Shown: positions 18,172-26,361 of the stretch, piece by piece
How positions within the stretch are numbered: the first letter of the stretch is position 1
Layout: each line of letters opens with the position of its first letter
Assembly: GCF_900106775.1 (NCBI RefSeq)
Contig: NZ_FNNQ01000010.1
Span: 62,001-126,000 of the forward strand
Direction: 5' to 3'
Length of the DNA: 64,000 nt
From: Marininema mesophilum
GTDB lineage: Bacteria; Bacillota; Bacilli; Thermoactinomycetales; DSM-45169
The notes under the pieces: generated by a model
Told to the model about the DNA's origin: nothing
The model's input: the letters and a program-made list of their open reading frames with translations, nothing else
Databases searched by the model: none
Made by a program: the position numbers and the translations under genes

Positions 18172-20616
18172 ATGGATGAGTGGAAGAGGGGAGAGTCCGA
18201 TTCATCTGAATCTCAAGAAAGGTCACCAAGACGAAGAAGGCGTCTGTTTAATAGGAAATGGTTCATGCTTGTTTTGATGACGACAGTCTTATTGGTGGCT
18301 GGTGGATGCACAGCTGTGATGCTTACAGCAAAGTCACTGCCCTTAGATAAAATGAAGGATATCCAATTTGCCTCGACACTTTATGATAAGAAGGGAAAAG
18401 AAGTAACGAAGCTGGGTCCTACGCAACGAGAGTATGTACATATGAAAGATGTAGTATCCCGTAAATTATTAGAAAATACCTTCGTTGCTGTAGAAGATCG
18501 CCGTTTTTATAGCCATAATGGAGTTGATTTTAGGGCGATTGCTAGGGCTGTTGTCGATAATATCAAAAAAGGGCATCGGGCTGAGGGTGGCGGTACGATT
18601 ACGATGCAAGTAGCACGCAACGTTGTTTTGGAAAATATCGAAAAAACCTATACACGAAAATTGAAGGAAGTGGCGGTTGCCTGGAATTTGGAGCGAGATT
18701 ACACTAAAGAGCAAATTTTACAGGCTTATTTGAATTTTATCTATTTGGGTAATGATGTACAGGGGATTAAAATGGCGGCAAAGATTTACTTCGGTAAAGA
18801 TCTGACAAAGGATGAATTGAAACCCCAGGAAGCAGCATTGCTCGCTTCACTCCCCAAGGCACCTTCCACTTATGATCCTTATCGTAATCCCAAATTGGCA
18901 AAGGAACGAAGGAACCTGGTCCTATCGCTGATGGCCCGAGAAGGGGTTATTACCGAGGCAGAGAAGTCAAAGTATCAACAGACTGACTTAGGGGTGAATC
19001 CTAAATACCTGCGCAAATACTTGAAGGCGGATCGCTTTCAAGCCTATAAACATTTCATCATGATCGAGGCGTCAAGGCGGTTTGGCATTCCCGAAAAAGA
19101 GTTAGCCACCGGAGGTTATCAAGTATACTCTTATTTGGACTCCAAAGCACAAACAGCGATGGAGGATGCCTTTAAAAGGGATAGCCTCTTTAAGAATCGG
19201 AAAGATTTGGATGGAGGAGCTACCATGGTCGATCCGAAAACCGGTGGGGTAGCAGCGATTGCAGGAGGTAGGGAGTACCTAGGTCGTGGGTATCTCTTAC
19301 GCTCTACAGAAAAGGGTCAACCTGGGTCTGCAATCAAGCCGATCACGGTTTACGCTCCTGCAGTAGAAGAAAAAGGATACAATGAGTATTCCACAGTACA
19401 GGATCCTGCTGGCTTTCAAGTGGGTTCATGGAGGCCACAAAACCTGCAAAAGCGATATTATGGTAGCCTTCCTCTAAAGGATGTGGTGGCTAAGTCACTT
19501 AACGTTGCTACAGCGTGGTTGTTAACAGAAAAAGTAGGGATGGATACTGCTGCTGAGTATGGGGAGAAGATGGGCCTTCCTTTGAATCAACAGGATAAGG
19601 AATCACCTGCTGCACTAGCATTGGGAGGATTAAATGAAGGAGTAAGCACAGTTGAAATGGCCCAAGCCTATACAGCCTTCGATAATAAAGGAACGATGAT
19701 GAAGGCCCATGCCGTCAAAAAAATCACGACTCGTAATCAAGAATGGGAGACGGAGTCGGATATAACCAGGGGCAACCAAGTATTTTCTCCAAAAACTGCT
19801 TACTATCTCACACGGATGTTGCGGTACAATGTGCAACAAGGAACGGGTCGAAACGCACAATTATCCGATGGTCGCGATGTAGCTGGGAAGACAGGCACCA
19901 CACAGAATAGTAAGCGGGCGTGGTTTGTTGGATATACACGGGAATATGTAATGGCGGCAATGGTCTACAACAAAGAAAATGGAAAAGTAGAGCTGACTGG
20001 GGGTGAGTATCCAGCGAGGATTTTCAGGGCAGTGATGGCTGATGCTTTAGCTGGAACACCGATCAGTCGATTTGAAAATCCAGGTGTGAAAGAGCCAGAA
20101 CCACCTTTTACTCTTAAAGCAGTCGATTTAAAAGGGCGCTATCTAAAAGGGGACCCTTCCGTTCAACTGAATTGGAACGATTACTCTGATCGTTTGCAAT
20201 ATCGGGTAGAGAGGACAGAGGATGGTTCCAATTGGAGTACGATTGGTCAAACAGAGGATGGAAGTTGGACCGATTACGATATCCGTGTTGGAGGAAACCC
20301 CCTGGATGATTTTTTCCGAGGAGGAAAAGGAAGCTATACCTACCGGGTCATTGCCGTTGATACGAAAACCAATGAGGTCTCAGATCCCTCGAATACTGTG
20401 ACGGTGAAGATAGAACCAGAGCAAAAGCCTCCCAATGAACCAGGGGAGCAACAAGGGGATATCCAGGGGGATCAACAGGGAGAACAACAAGGCGGTGAAC
20501 CTGGAACCCAACAGGGTGATCAACAAGGAAACCAACAAGGGGATCAAGGAGAGCAAATTGGAATTCCTGGAGGGGACCAAGATCAAGCACCCCTTCGAAG
20601 GCGACGTCGGGGATAG
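18172..20616 (+). CDS. Class A penicillin-binding protein (PBP1A type), copy 2
   Basis: 814 residues; the ATG at 18172 follows AAGGGGGCTGAGAAG. The architecture matches the preceding PBP: basic tail (RSPRRRRRLFNRKW), membrane helix (~31-52), glycosyltransferase with Glu108 in VEDRRFYSHNG, transpeptidase with PGSAIKP (Ser386, Lys389), KSLNVAT and KTGTTQ (573-575), fibronectin-like region (LNWNDYSDRLQYRVERTEDG) and a Gln/Gly-rich tail ending in RRRRG. Long stretches align with copy 1, so this is a tandem duplication that has diverged substantially. Both copies keep all catalytic residues. Division of labour, for example growth versus sporulation, is possible but not shown. Confidence 0.95.
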   Translation: MDEWKRGESDSSESQERSPRRRRRLFNRKWFMLVLMTTVLLVAGGCTAVMLTAKSLPLDKMKDIQFASTLYDKKGKEVTKLGPTQREYVHMKDVVSRKLLENTFVAVEDRRFYSHNGVDFRAIARAVVDNIKKGHRAEGGGTITMQVARNVVLENIEKTYTRKLKEVAVAWNLERDYTKEQILQAYLNFIYLGNDVQGIKMAAKIYFGKDLTKDELKPQEAALLASLPKAPSTYDPYRNPKLAKERRNLVLSLMAREGVITEAEKSKYQQTDLGVNPKYLRKYLKADRFQAYKHFIMIEASRRFGIPEKELATGGYQVYSYLDSKAQTAMEDAFKRDSLFKNRKDLDGGATMVDPKTGGVAAIAGGREYLGRGYLLRSTEKGQPGSAIKPITVYAPAVEEKGYNEYSTVQDPAGFQVGSWRPQNLQKRYYGSLPLKDVVAKSLNVATAWLLTEKVGMDTAAEYGEKMGLPLNQQDKESPAALALGGLNEGVSTVEMAQAYTAFDNKGTMMKAHAVKKITTRNQEWETESDITRGNQVFSPKTAYYLTRMLRYNVQQGTGRNAQLSDGRDVAGKTGTTQNSKRAWFVGYTREYVMAAMVYNKENGKVELTGGEYPARIFRAVMADALAGTPISRFENPGVKEPEPPFTLKAVDLKGRYLKGDPSVQLNWNDYSDRLQYRVERTEDGSNWSTIGQTEDGSWTDYDIRVGGNPLDDFFRGGKGSYTYRVIAVDTKTNEVSDPSNTVTVKIEPEQKPPNEPGEQQGDIQGDQQGEQQGGEPGTQQGDQQGNQQGDQGEQIGIPGGDQDQAPLRRRRRG

Positions 20617-20640
20617 AACCATCGTTCGTTCTAACTAGAA

Positions 20641-20688
20641 CCTGCCTCCCATAGACTGTCTTACGGGACGAGTTGAGGGGAGGCGGGT
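20641..20688 (+). promoter_or_regulatory. Hairpin that can cover the ribosome-binding site of the YkvI-type gene
   Basis: CCTGCCTCCC (20641-20650) can pair with GGGGAGGCGGG (20677-20687). The 3' arm contains the only Shine-Dalgarno sequence of the following GTG start at 20694. There is no T run, so it does not look like a terminator. Confidence 0.4.
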
Positions 20689-20693
20689 TGTAG

Positions 20694-21740
20694 GTGGCTG
20701 TTCACGAGCGGTGGATTACAGCCTCCCGTGTCGGATTTGCCTATATCGGCACGGTAGTGGGAGCGGGTTTTGCCTCAGGACAGGAGATCATGCATTTCTT
20801 TACGCGCTTTGGAGTGGGTGGTATTTGGTCGATTTTACTGGTAACCCTTCTATTCTCTTGGTTAGGGATTCGTATGATGGTGATGGGCGCGCGCTTACGA
20901 GCAAACTCCTATGAGGAGTTTAATAATTATTTATTTGGTGATCGTTTCGGCCGTTGGATGAATATCTTTGTGGGTGTTGTCTTATTTGGGGTAACGACGG
21001 CGATGATGTCGGGAACAGGGGCATTGTTTGAAGAACAATTAGGTCTTTCCTTCCACGTTGGCGTCATTGGTACGTCGCTTATCGCTTATTTCATCATCAT
21101 GCGAGGGATGGATGGGATCCTATCAGTCAATGCCTTGGTGGTTCCGCTGATGTTTTTATTTACCGTTCTGGTTGGAGTCCAGGGGTTTCAAAGTGGAGGA
21201 CTGGATGGATTTCTTAGTACGGCATCCATTGCTGAAAAGGGGCATTGGAGTTCCTCCGCTTTAACCTATGTAGCCTTTAATCTGGCGATGTCCCAAGCGG
21301 TACTCGTCCCGATGGGAAATGAGATTCAAGATGAGAAAACCTTGCAGATGGGTGGAATCCTTGGGGGAGTGGGGCTTGGGTTAATGTTGTTGTCCAGCAA
21401 CTTTGCTCTTGCCCTTGAGTCTCCAGAGGTATTTGGTATGGAAATTCCTATGGCACTGGTGATTGAGACGCTGGGTCAAGGGATGAAATGGTTCTTTCTT
21501 GCAGTGATGTGGGGAGAGATCTTTACAACGTTGATCGGGAACGTGTATGGATTGGCTGCTAATTTAGAGCAACAGCTCCCCCTTCGTCTTCATAGTTTGA
21601 TGGTCAGTATTTTTACCTTGGGCTATCTTTGTTCCTTGGTGGGTTTTCATGTGTTTGTAGGGAAGATCTATCCGTTTTTTGGGTACTGTGGGATTTTAGT
21701 TCTCCTGTTACTCGTGATTCGTCGCTATCCACGTTTCTAA
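20694..21740 (+). CDS. YkvI-family membrane transporter (LeuT/APC-like fold)
   Basis: 348 residues from the GTG at 20694 behind GAGGGGAGG. About ten hydrophobic helices are visible. The N-terminal TASRVGFAYIGTVVGAGFASGQEIMHFF is the hallmark of the YkvI family, whose unwound first helix (GAGFASGQ) resembles sodium-coupled symporters. The substrate is unknown. A GC-rich hairpin can mask the ribosome-binding site. A weak hairpin follows the gene. Confidence 0.85.
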   Translation: MAVHERWITASRVGFAYIGTVVGAGFASGQEIMHFFTRFGVGGIWSILLVTLLFSWLGIRMMVMGARLRANSYEEFNNYLFGDRFGRWMNIFVGVVLFGVTTAMMSGTGALFEEQLGLSFHVGVIGTSLIAYFIIMRGMDGILSVNALVVPLMFLFTVLVGVQGFQSGGLDGFLSTASIAEKGHWSSSALTYVAFNLAMSQAVLVPMGNEIQDEKTLQMGGILGGVGLGLMLLSSNFALALESPEVFGMEIPMALVIETLGQGMKWFFLAVMWGEIFTTLIGNVYGLAANLEQQLPLRLHSLMVSIFTLGYLCSLVGFHVFVGKIYPFFGYCGILVLLLLVIRRYPRF

Positions 21741-21742
21741 AA

Positions 21743-21763
21743 AAACACCCCAGAGGGGTGTTC
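21743..21763. terminator. Hairpin after the YkvI-type gene
   Basis: ACACCCC-aga-GGGGTGT is preceded by seven A's. It has only a two-T tail on the plus strand; the T run would be good on the minus strand. Confidence 0.5.
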
Positions 21764-21884
21764 AAGGATTATGGGACGTTCCCCTGAGAAAGAGCGAGAC
21801 CATTCTTCAAGAACCAGTACCCTTCCGATAAGGTTGATTCCAATTTTCCTACTTTGATTAAAAAGATTCCTGGAGGGGATAGCG

Positions 21885-22457
21885 ATGGATGTGAGCGAAG
21901 CGATTCGAACACGACGGAGTGTAGGGAAAGTAAGCGAGGAAATACCAGATAAACGATTGATTGATAAATTGTTGGAAGCAGCACGTTGGGCACCCAATCA
22001 TCATCTCACACAACCTTGGTTGTACTATGTGCTAAGCGGGGATGCTCGTCTTCGATTGGGTGAGGTTTTAAAGGAGATCAAAGCGGAGGGGTTGAGTGAG
22101 GAGGAGCGGGAACAAGCGGCTGACCAACTGGCTAGGGAGAAAAAGAAACCGCTTCGTGCTCCTGTAGTTATCGCGGTAGGTGTTACTCCTTCTGAGGATC
22201 CTAGAGTGGAGGAGATCGAAGAGATCTGTGCCGTAGCAGCGGGTGTTCAAAATGTACTACTTACCGCTCACTCTTTGGGACTGGGGGCTATATGGCGTAC
22301 AGGTAAGCCCACCTATCATCCAAAAATGAAAGAGTTTTTTGGACTTAGGAAGATGGATACATTACTTGGTTTTATCTATATTGGGTATCCATCGGTTTTG
22401 TCACGTGAGCGTGAACGTTTACCGATAGAAGAGCGTGTAGAGTGGTGGGATTGCTGA
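21885..22457 (+). CDS. Nitroreductase-family flavoprotein (YdjA-like)
   Basis: 190 residues; the ATG at 21885 follows TGGAGGGGATAGCG. The FMN-binding signature is present at the N-terminus (IRTRRSVGKVSEEIPDKRLI, AARWAPNHHLTQPW). Also typical are AAGVQNVLLTAHSLGLGAIWRTG and LLGFIYIGYPS. This family reduces nitro compounds, quinones or enones with NAD(P)H as dimers. The length and the NHHLTQPW motif fit the short YdjA-like branch. The real substrate is unknown. The next gene starts 34 bp later and may be co-transcribed. Confidence 0.9.
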   Translation: MDVSEAIRTRRSVGKVSEEIPDKRLIDKLLEAARWAPNHHLTQPWLYYVLSGDARLRLGEVLKEIKAEGLSEEEREQAADQLAREKKKPLRAPVVIAVGVTPSEDPRVEEIEEICAVAAGVQNVLLTAHSLGLGAIWRTGKPTYHPKMKEFFGLRKMDTLLGFIYIGYPSVLSRERERLPIEERVEWWDC

Positions 22458-22491
22458 GGGCTCACAATGAAACGGTAGAGGGGCGATAGGG

Positions 22492-23073
22492 ATGACCACG
22501 TATTTGCTGATTATCGTGACTGCCTATCTAGTCGGATCACTTCCTCTTGTTAGCTTATGGAAAGGAAAGGGTTTTCGGGCATGGCCTCCTCATGATGGAG
22601 TGTACCAACCACGTAATTTGTCAGAGTCGATGTGGATATTGTTTCTGGAAGTAGGCAAAGGAGCGATTGCTACTCTTCTTGGCTTAATGTTTCTTGGCTG
22701 GTCAGGGGCTGCGTTTGCGGCATTGATGGTAGTGACGGGGCACCTTTTCCCTATCTTTACAGGTTTTCGTGGTGGGAAGGGAATGGCGGTTTCCGCTGGG
22801 TCTTTGCTAATTCTTAGTCCATTTCTCTTTATCATCGGCATTGGGATCTACGTGACAGTTCTACTCCTTACCCGATATCTTTCCATTTCTGCAGTGGTTG
22901 CGACAGGAGGGGTTCTTCTCTTATCCTTGGTTCTTTTCCCTAGCTTTTACGTGATCATAGTGGTCTTTATTTTAGGTACGTTAATCTTGTTTCGTTATCG
23001 GGAACCGATTGCACGATGGCGACGTGGATCAGAGCGACCGTTTCATTTTCGGGGGTTCCGGCGCTGGGGATAA
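22492..23073 (+). CDS. PlsY-like acyltransferase family membrane protein
   Basis: 193 residues; the ATG at 22492 follows AGAGGGGCGATAGGG. PlsY transfers acyl groups from acyl-phosphate to glycerol-3-phosphate. The GSLP start and the conserved GHLFPIFTGFRGGKGMAVSAG motif are present in five hydrophobic helices. The SGNIGATN-like first motif is replaced by GVYQPRNLSES. The third motif is degenerate (YREPIARWRRGSERP). It is therefore a divergent paralogue; a canonical plsY may exist elsewhere. The specific substrate is uncertain. Confidence 0.8.
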   Translation: MTTYLLIIVTAYLVGSLPLVSLWKGKGFRAWPPHDGVYQPRNLSESMWILFLEVGKGAIATLLGLMFLGWSGAAFAALMVVTGHLFPIFTGFRGGKGMAVSAGSLLILSPFLFIIGIGIYVTVLLLTRYLSISAVVATGGVLLLSLVLFPSFYVIIVVFILGTLILFRYREPIARWRRGSERPFHFRGFRRWG

Positions 23074-23156
23074 TCCCTATGTTCCTCTTTCCTCTTCCCG
23101 AATTCCTTCTGATACAATATAAATAGAAAGAGAAATTGGATGAGGGGGAACCACTG

Positions 23157-23948
23157 TTGGAACTGGTGGGTAATTTACGACCTTTGCAACATGACAATAC
23201 GAGCCCTGTCTCCTATTTTTTTCGGACAGGACAAGATAGGGCTCAATTAAATGATTTGGTAGGGGAAACCATTTGGATTAAGTTTAAGGGCGAGATTAAT
23301 TGCATTCACTGTGGCCGAAGGGTTAAGAAAACCTATAACTCAGGGTCTTGTTTCCCATGTTTTCGGGATTTAGCTGAAAATGATCTTTGTATCGTGAAGC
23401 CTGAGCTTTGTCATTTTGACAAAGGGACATGTCGAGATGAGGCTTTCGGTGCAGCCCACTGTATGCAACCGCATATCGTATATTTGGCATTGTCTAGTGA
23501 GGTGAAAGTAGGGATCACCTGGAAAGCCAATATGCTAAAACGATGGGTGGATCAAGGGGCAATCCAGGGATTACCCATCGCTGAGGTGCCAAGTAGGAAG
23601 TTGGCAGGGCAGATAGAAGTTGAACTAGCTCAGCATATCTCAGATAAAACCAATTGGCGCCGGATGTTGAAGAGTGAAATTGCGAAGCGAGATTTGAGAA
23701 AGGTCAGGGAAGAGTTGTTTGATACCGTCCCAGATCAATTTCGCCAATACTTATTAGTCGATGGGGAAATCCACTCGATTTCCTACCCACAAGTATCCAT
23801 TCCAGAAAAAATTACTGCTTGGAATTTGGACAAGCATCAAGAAGTGAGTGGAAAACTGATTGGGATTAAAGGCCAGTATCTGATATTGGATACAGGAGTT
23901 TTGAATGTAAGGAAGTTTTCAGGGTACAAAGTGGCCCTTGTTGTGTAA
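23157..23948 (+). CDS. DUF2797 domain protein with zinc-binding cysteines
   Basis: 263 residues from the TTG at 23157, seven bases after GAGGGGGA; the frame is open from 23136. DUF2797 features include the cysteine pairs CIHC and CFPC, with further CIVKPELC and GTCRD, probably two zinc sites. The central VYLALSSEVKVGITWKANMLKRWVDQGA resembles a GIY-YIG-like core. The C-terminus forms a beta-rich tail. DUF2797 proteins are widespread but uncharacterised; nucleic-acid binding is an inference from the zinc fingers and the core. A strong terminator lies 200 bases downstream. Confidence 0.8.
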   Translation: MELVGNLRPLQHDNTSPVSYFFRTGQDRAQLNDLVGETIWIKFKGEINCIHCGRRVKKTYNSGSCFPCFRDLAENDLCIVKPELCHFDKGTCRDEAFGAAHCMQPHIVYLALSSEVKVGITWKANMLKRWVDQGAIQGLPIAEVPSRKLAGQIEVELAQHISDKTNWRRMLKSEIAKRDLRKVREELFDTVPDQFRQYLLVDGEIHSISYPQVSIPEKITAWNLDKHQEVSGKLIGIKGQYLILDTGVLNVRKFSGYKVALVV

Positions 23949-23954
23949 AGAGGA

Positions 23955-24152
23955 TTGGTTAAACGAAGCTTCTTGAAAAACTTACGTTCCCGTTTTTTGA
24001 TAGTTAGTCTCTTTGACGGCGTAGAAGCTATGCAGTCTCTCATATCGCTATATTGCAACTGGGAGTCAAAGGGATATCGTGCACCGTACATAAAACGGCT
24101 TGATTCAATGCTAGCTGATGGAGATCTTACAGTTCTCGAATCCTCAACTTAG
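23955..24152 (+). CDS. Small hypothetical ORF
   Basis: 65 codons from a TTG at 23955, six bases after the DUF2797 stop, ending just before a strong terminator. AAAGAGGA is close but poorly spaced; an internal ATG (MQSLISLYCNWESKG) would give ~40 residues. No family is recognised. It is transcribed with the upstream gene if real. The fact that the terminator stands directly after its stop favours a true gene, but coding potential is unproven. Confidence 0.4.
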   Translation: MVKRSFLKNLRSRFLIVSLFDGVEAMQSLISLYCNWESKGYRAPYIKRLDSMLADGDLTVLESST

Positions 24153-24154
24153 GA

Positions 24155-24196
24155 AACGCCGCAAACCTTTATATAATGGTTTGCGGCGTTTTTTTG
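24155..24196 (+). terminator. Strong terminator after the DUF2797 unit
   Basis: ACGCCGCAAACC and GGTTTGCGGCGT form a perfect 12-bp stem with a 10-base loop, followed by TTTTTT. Confidence 0.9.
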
Positions 24197-24393
24197 CATA
24201 GAGGGTAGTACTCTTCACGGCGCCTCATGACCTGGGGGGCTATACCGGGTCTTCATTCAAAGAAAAATCGGGCTATATGTTTTTACTATAAAAGACCATT
24301 AACTAAGCATACACACAATCTTCTTCTCTTGTTGAGCATAGAATACCATCATTAAAACTATAAATACGATTGATAAATGGGAAGGAAGATTGT

Positions 24394-24804
24394 ATGACAA
24401 AGGTAAGCCGTCAATTTAAAAGGCTTTGCAGCCAGTTTACAAGGATTTTAGGTGGAGAATCAGAAATCGAAGAAGGGCCCGTTTGTTTTGTAAGTCGTCC
24501 AGTGGAATTGGATGTAAAAATCTTAGGCAGACGTACAAATTCCCCTCTAGTTAACCATCAACTCTTTTCATTTGAATCTCTTGATTGTCAAGGACGCGCG
24601 CTCTGCTTAGGTGAAACGGCAGTATTCCAAAATCAAGCGAACCGATTAATTAGGAATCTCCAAAAAAATGGGATTATAGTAACAGCGCTTCATAATCACT
24701 GGCTAAATGAAAGCCCCCGTTTGATGTACATTCACTGGGAATCTATAGATAAACCCATCGCATTTGCGACTAAAACTAAACAATCTATTGCTTTCTTAGG
24801 TTAA
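24394..24804 (+). CDS. DUF1259 (LppY/LpqO-like) protein, half length
   Basis: 136 residues from the ATG at 24394 with GGAAGGAAGATTGT upstream. The segment LQKNGIIVTALHNHWLNESPRLMYIHWES, read in parts, is the DUF1259 signature (HNHWL...HW). Typical members have about 280 residues with two such domains and a signal peptide; this one has one domain and no signal peptide. The function is unknown. It is monocistronic with its own terminator. Confidence 0.75.
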   Translation: MTKVSRQFKRLCSQFTRILGGESEIEEGPVCFVSRPVELDVKILGRRTNSPLVNHQLFSFESLDCQGRALCLGETAVFQNQANRLIRNLQKNGIIVTALHNHWLNESPRLMYIHWESIDKPIAFATKTKQSIAFLG

Positions 24805-24872
24805 ATTCCATTGAGGCGGAGAAAGTCAACGTATCTTACCGTGTGTTTAAATTAAAAATGACTACATCCGGT

Positions 24873-24911
24873 GATCCGGCTCCCTAATGTACAGGGAGCC
24901 GGATTTTTTTG
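24873..24911 (+). terminator. Strong terminator after DUF1259 gene
   Basis: ATCCGGCTCCCT-aatgtac-AGGGAGCCGGAT followed by TTTTTTT; perfect 12-bp stem. Confidence 0.9.
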
Positions 24912-25453
24912 GGGCCGAAAAAGCATCAATACATCACAATATTCTGAATATTTTTCTAAATTGGTCTATAACAGAAAGTTTGTTTTTCCATCTTGTAAAA
25001 TTTATATCATATATTGTATAATGAAGTTGTATCAAAATTTGTAAAAATAAGAATTAATTCCCCTTTTCCGCGGGGTATTAACCGGGATGGGGAAATGAGA
25101 AGGGAGGCAAATATCTAGCTAAAAAATTGGCTTAGAGTAGCGTCCAACTAAAAAATATTTGTACTACAGCCAGTAAAATTCGATCTAATGATGCTAAATG
25201 ATTGATATCGGTGTATAAGCTCCTATACATATAAATATATTAATCTATCTTTCATATGGGCGCCCAGGGTAATTGCGCTCCACCGAACCTGGAAAGATAG
25301 ATAATAGAGCCTCAGTTTTCAGTTTATCATCTTCCCATCGATGGAGCGAATACGGGGTTGTTATAGGGAACTTTGGTGAATTGGCTGATCTGACATATAA
25401 TCGACGGAAAATCGACACGGAGTAGTGCGAATAAAAATAATGGGGTGAATCAT
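24912..25453 (+). other. Gene-free region with promoters and structured elements
   Basis: No convincing ORF. A promoter-like TTGTAA-N18-TATAAT lies at 24993-25022. Downstream are possible RNA stems: TTCCCC/GGGGAA (25058-25094) enclosing CCCC/GGGG, and a long inverted repeat ATCTATCTTTC/GAAAGATAGAT (25243-25302) enclosing CCAGG/CCTGG. A second promoter, TTGGTG-N17-TATAAT (25373-25401), probably drives the secreted protein at 25454. No terminator is seen between the two. Confidence 0.45.
25373..25401 (+). promoter_or_regulatory. Probable sigma-A promoter of secreted crystallin-fold protein
   Basis: TTGGTG (25373-25378), exactly 17 bp, then TATAAT (25396-25401). The predicted transcript has a ~45-base leader to the GTG at 25454. 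Confidence 0.6.
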
Positions 25454-26050
25454 GTGAAGAAAAAGATTTTAATAACGGTAATGGCGTTGATGGTAGTTTT
25501 GGGAGGTATGGCTCCAGCGTCCGTTGCAGCTGATAAAGATAATACAATAAAATCTTTTTACTACCTCAAAGTGGATGGCAAAAATGTAACGGCAAAGAAT
25601 CAAGCCAATACCGCTTCGGAAGGTAATGGGATTCAGGTAACCATGGTACTTCCTAAGCAGAATAAAGATGGTGAATGGTTAGCCTATGGTTTTACAAGCA
25701 GAGAGAAAGCCAACCAATTTGCAGAAAAGGATAAAAAAAGCCAACAAAGTAAATTCTCCACCCTGGGTAGTGGTCCCTGTTGCACAGATTTTTATGAGAA
25801 CAAAAATCAAGGGGGCCAATACATCTATTGGAGAAGCGGGTTTACTAATCTAAGCTCTGCTTGGAACGATCGAATCTCCTCCTTGAGCACAGCATCTCCG
25901 TACTACAGCTATGCCACCACTCTATGGGAGCACACTTCTGCTCAAGGGTATGGAAGAGGCGTTTATTTTAGACATTCCGATTGGTATGGCAAAACAGCAA
26001 ATATGGCTTCAGATTGGGATAACGTAGCGTCGGCAATCAGTATAAAATAA
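25454..26050 (+). CDS. Secreted beta/gamma-crystallin-like (inhibitor I36-like) protein
   Basis: 198 residues from the GTG at 25454, six bases after GGGGTG; a GTG at 25445 is in frame too. A signal peptide (KKKILITVMALMVVLGG...APASVAA) is clear. The C-terminal ~90 residues contain two crystallin-like motifs: CTDFYENKNQGGQYIYW...SSAWNDRISSL and TTLWEHTSAQGYGRGVYF...ASDWDNVASAI. Such domains occur in the streptomycete metalloproteinase inhibitor SMI (family I36) and in calcium-binding wall proteins. The N-terminal half (about 30-110) is lysine-rich and unrecognised. It is probably released or wall-bound; inhibitor function is an inference. Confidence 0.75.
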   Translation: MKKKILITVMALMVVLGGMAPASVAADKDNTIKSFYYLKVDGKNVTAKNQANTASEGNGIQVTMVLPKQNKDGEWLAYGFTSREKANQFAEKDKKSQQSKFSTLGSGPCCTDFYENKNQGGQYIYWRSGFTNLSSAWNDRISSLSTASPYYSYATTLWEHTSAQGYGRGVYFRHSDWYGKTANMASDWDNVASAISIK

Positions 26051-26055
26051 AAAAA

Positions 26056-26105
26056 TGAACCCCCCTGTGTTCCGCTAATTGAAATGGGAGCATAGGGGTT
26101 TTTGA
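26056..26105 (+). terminator. Terminator after crystallin-fold gene
   Basis: AACCCCCCTGTGTTCC... pairs imperfectly with GGGAGCATAGGGGTT, followed by TTTTT. Confidence 0.65.
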
Positions 26106-26260
26106 TATCGACTACAACATCATTTTTGAAAATCATATCTTTTGAAACTTCTACTAGGTTTCCACCGTTCTACAAAGAGAAGAGAGTCTATTGAAAATAA
26201 ATCCCAATTTATATATGAGTAACAATATAGCGAAAAATCCAACTTTAATGATTTTAATGA

Positions 26261-26289
26261 TTGACATGTATTTTTAGATGAATTATGAT
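26261..26289 (+). promoter_or_regulatory. Strong sigma-A-type promoter in intergenic region
   Basis: Consensus TTGACA (26261-26266), 17 bp, then TATGAT (26284-26289). It reads toward a short ORF with a hidden ribosome-binding site at 26362. No larger gene lies downstream on this strand. Confidence 0.6.
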
Positions 26290-26323
26290 TAGAGTACCCA
26301 ATGAATACAGGATATCATTGACA

Positions 26324-26353
26324 CTTCCTCCATCATAAGGATGAGGGGGAGGG
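26324..26353 (+). promoter_or_regulatory. Hairpin sequestering the Shine-Dalgarno of a short ORF
   Basis: CTTCCTCCATC (26324-26334) can pair with GATGAGGGGGAG (26340-26351), with one bulged A and G-U pairs. The 3' arm holds GGGGGAGGG (26345-26353), the Shine-Dalgarno of the ATG at 26362. Confidence 0.45.
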
Positions 26354-26361
26354 CGGATCTT

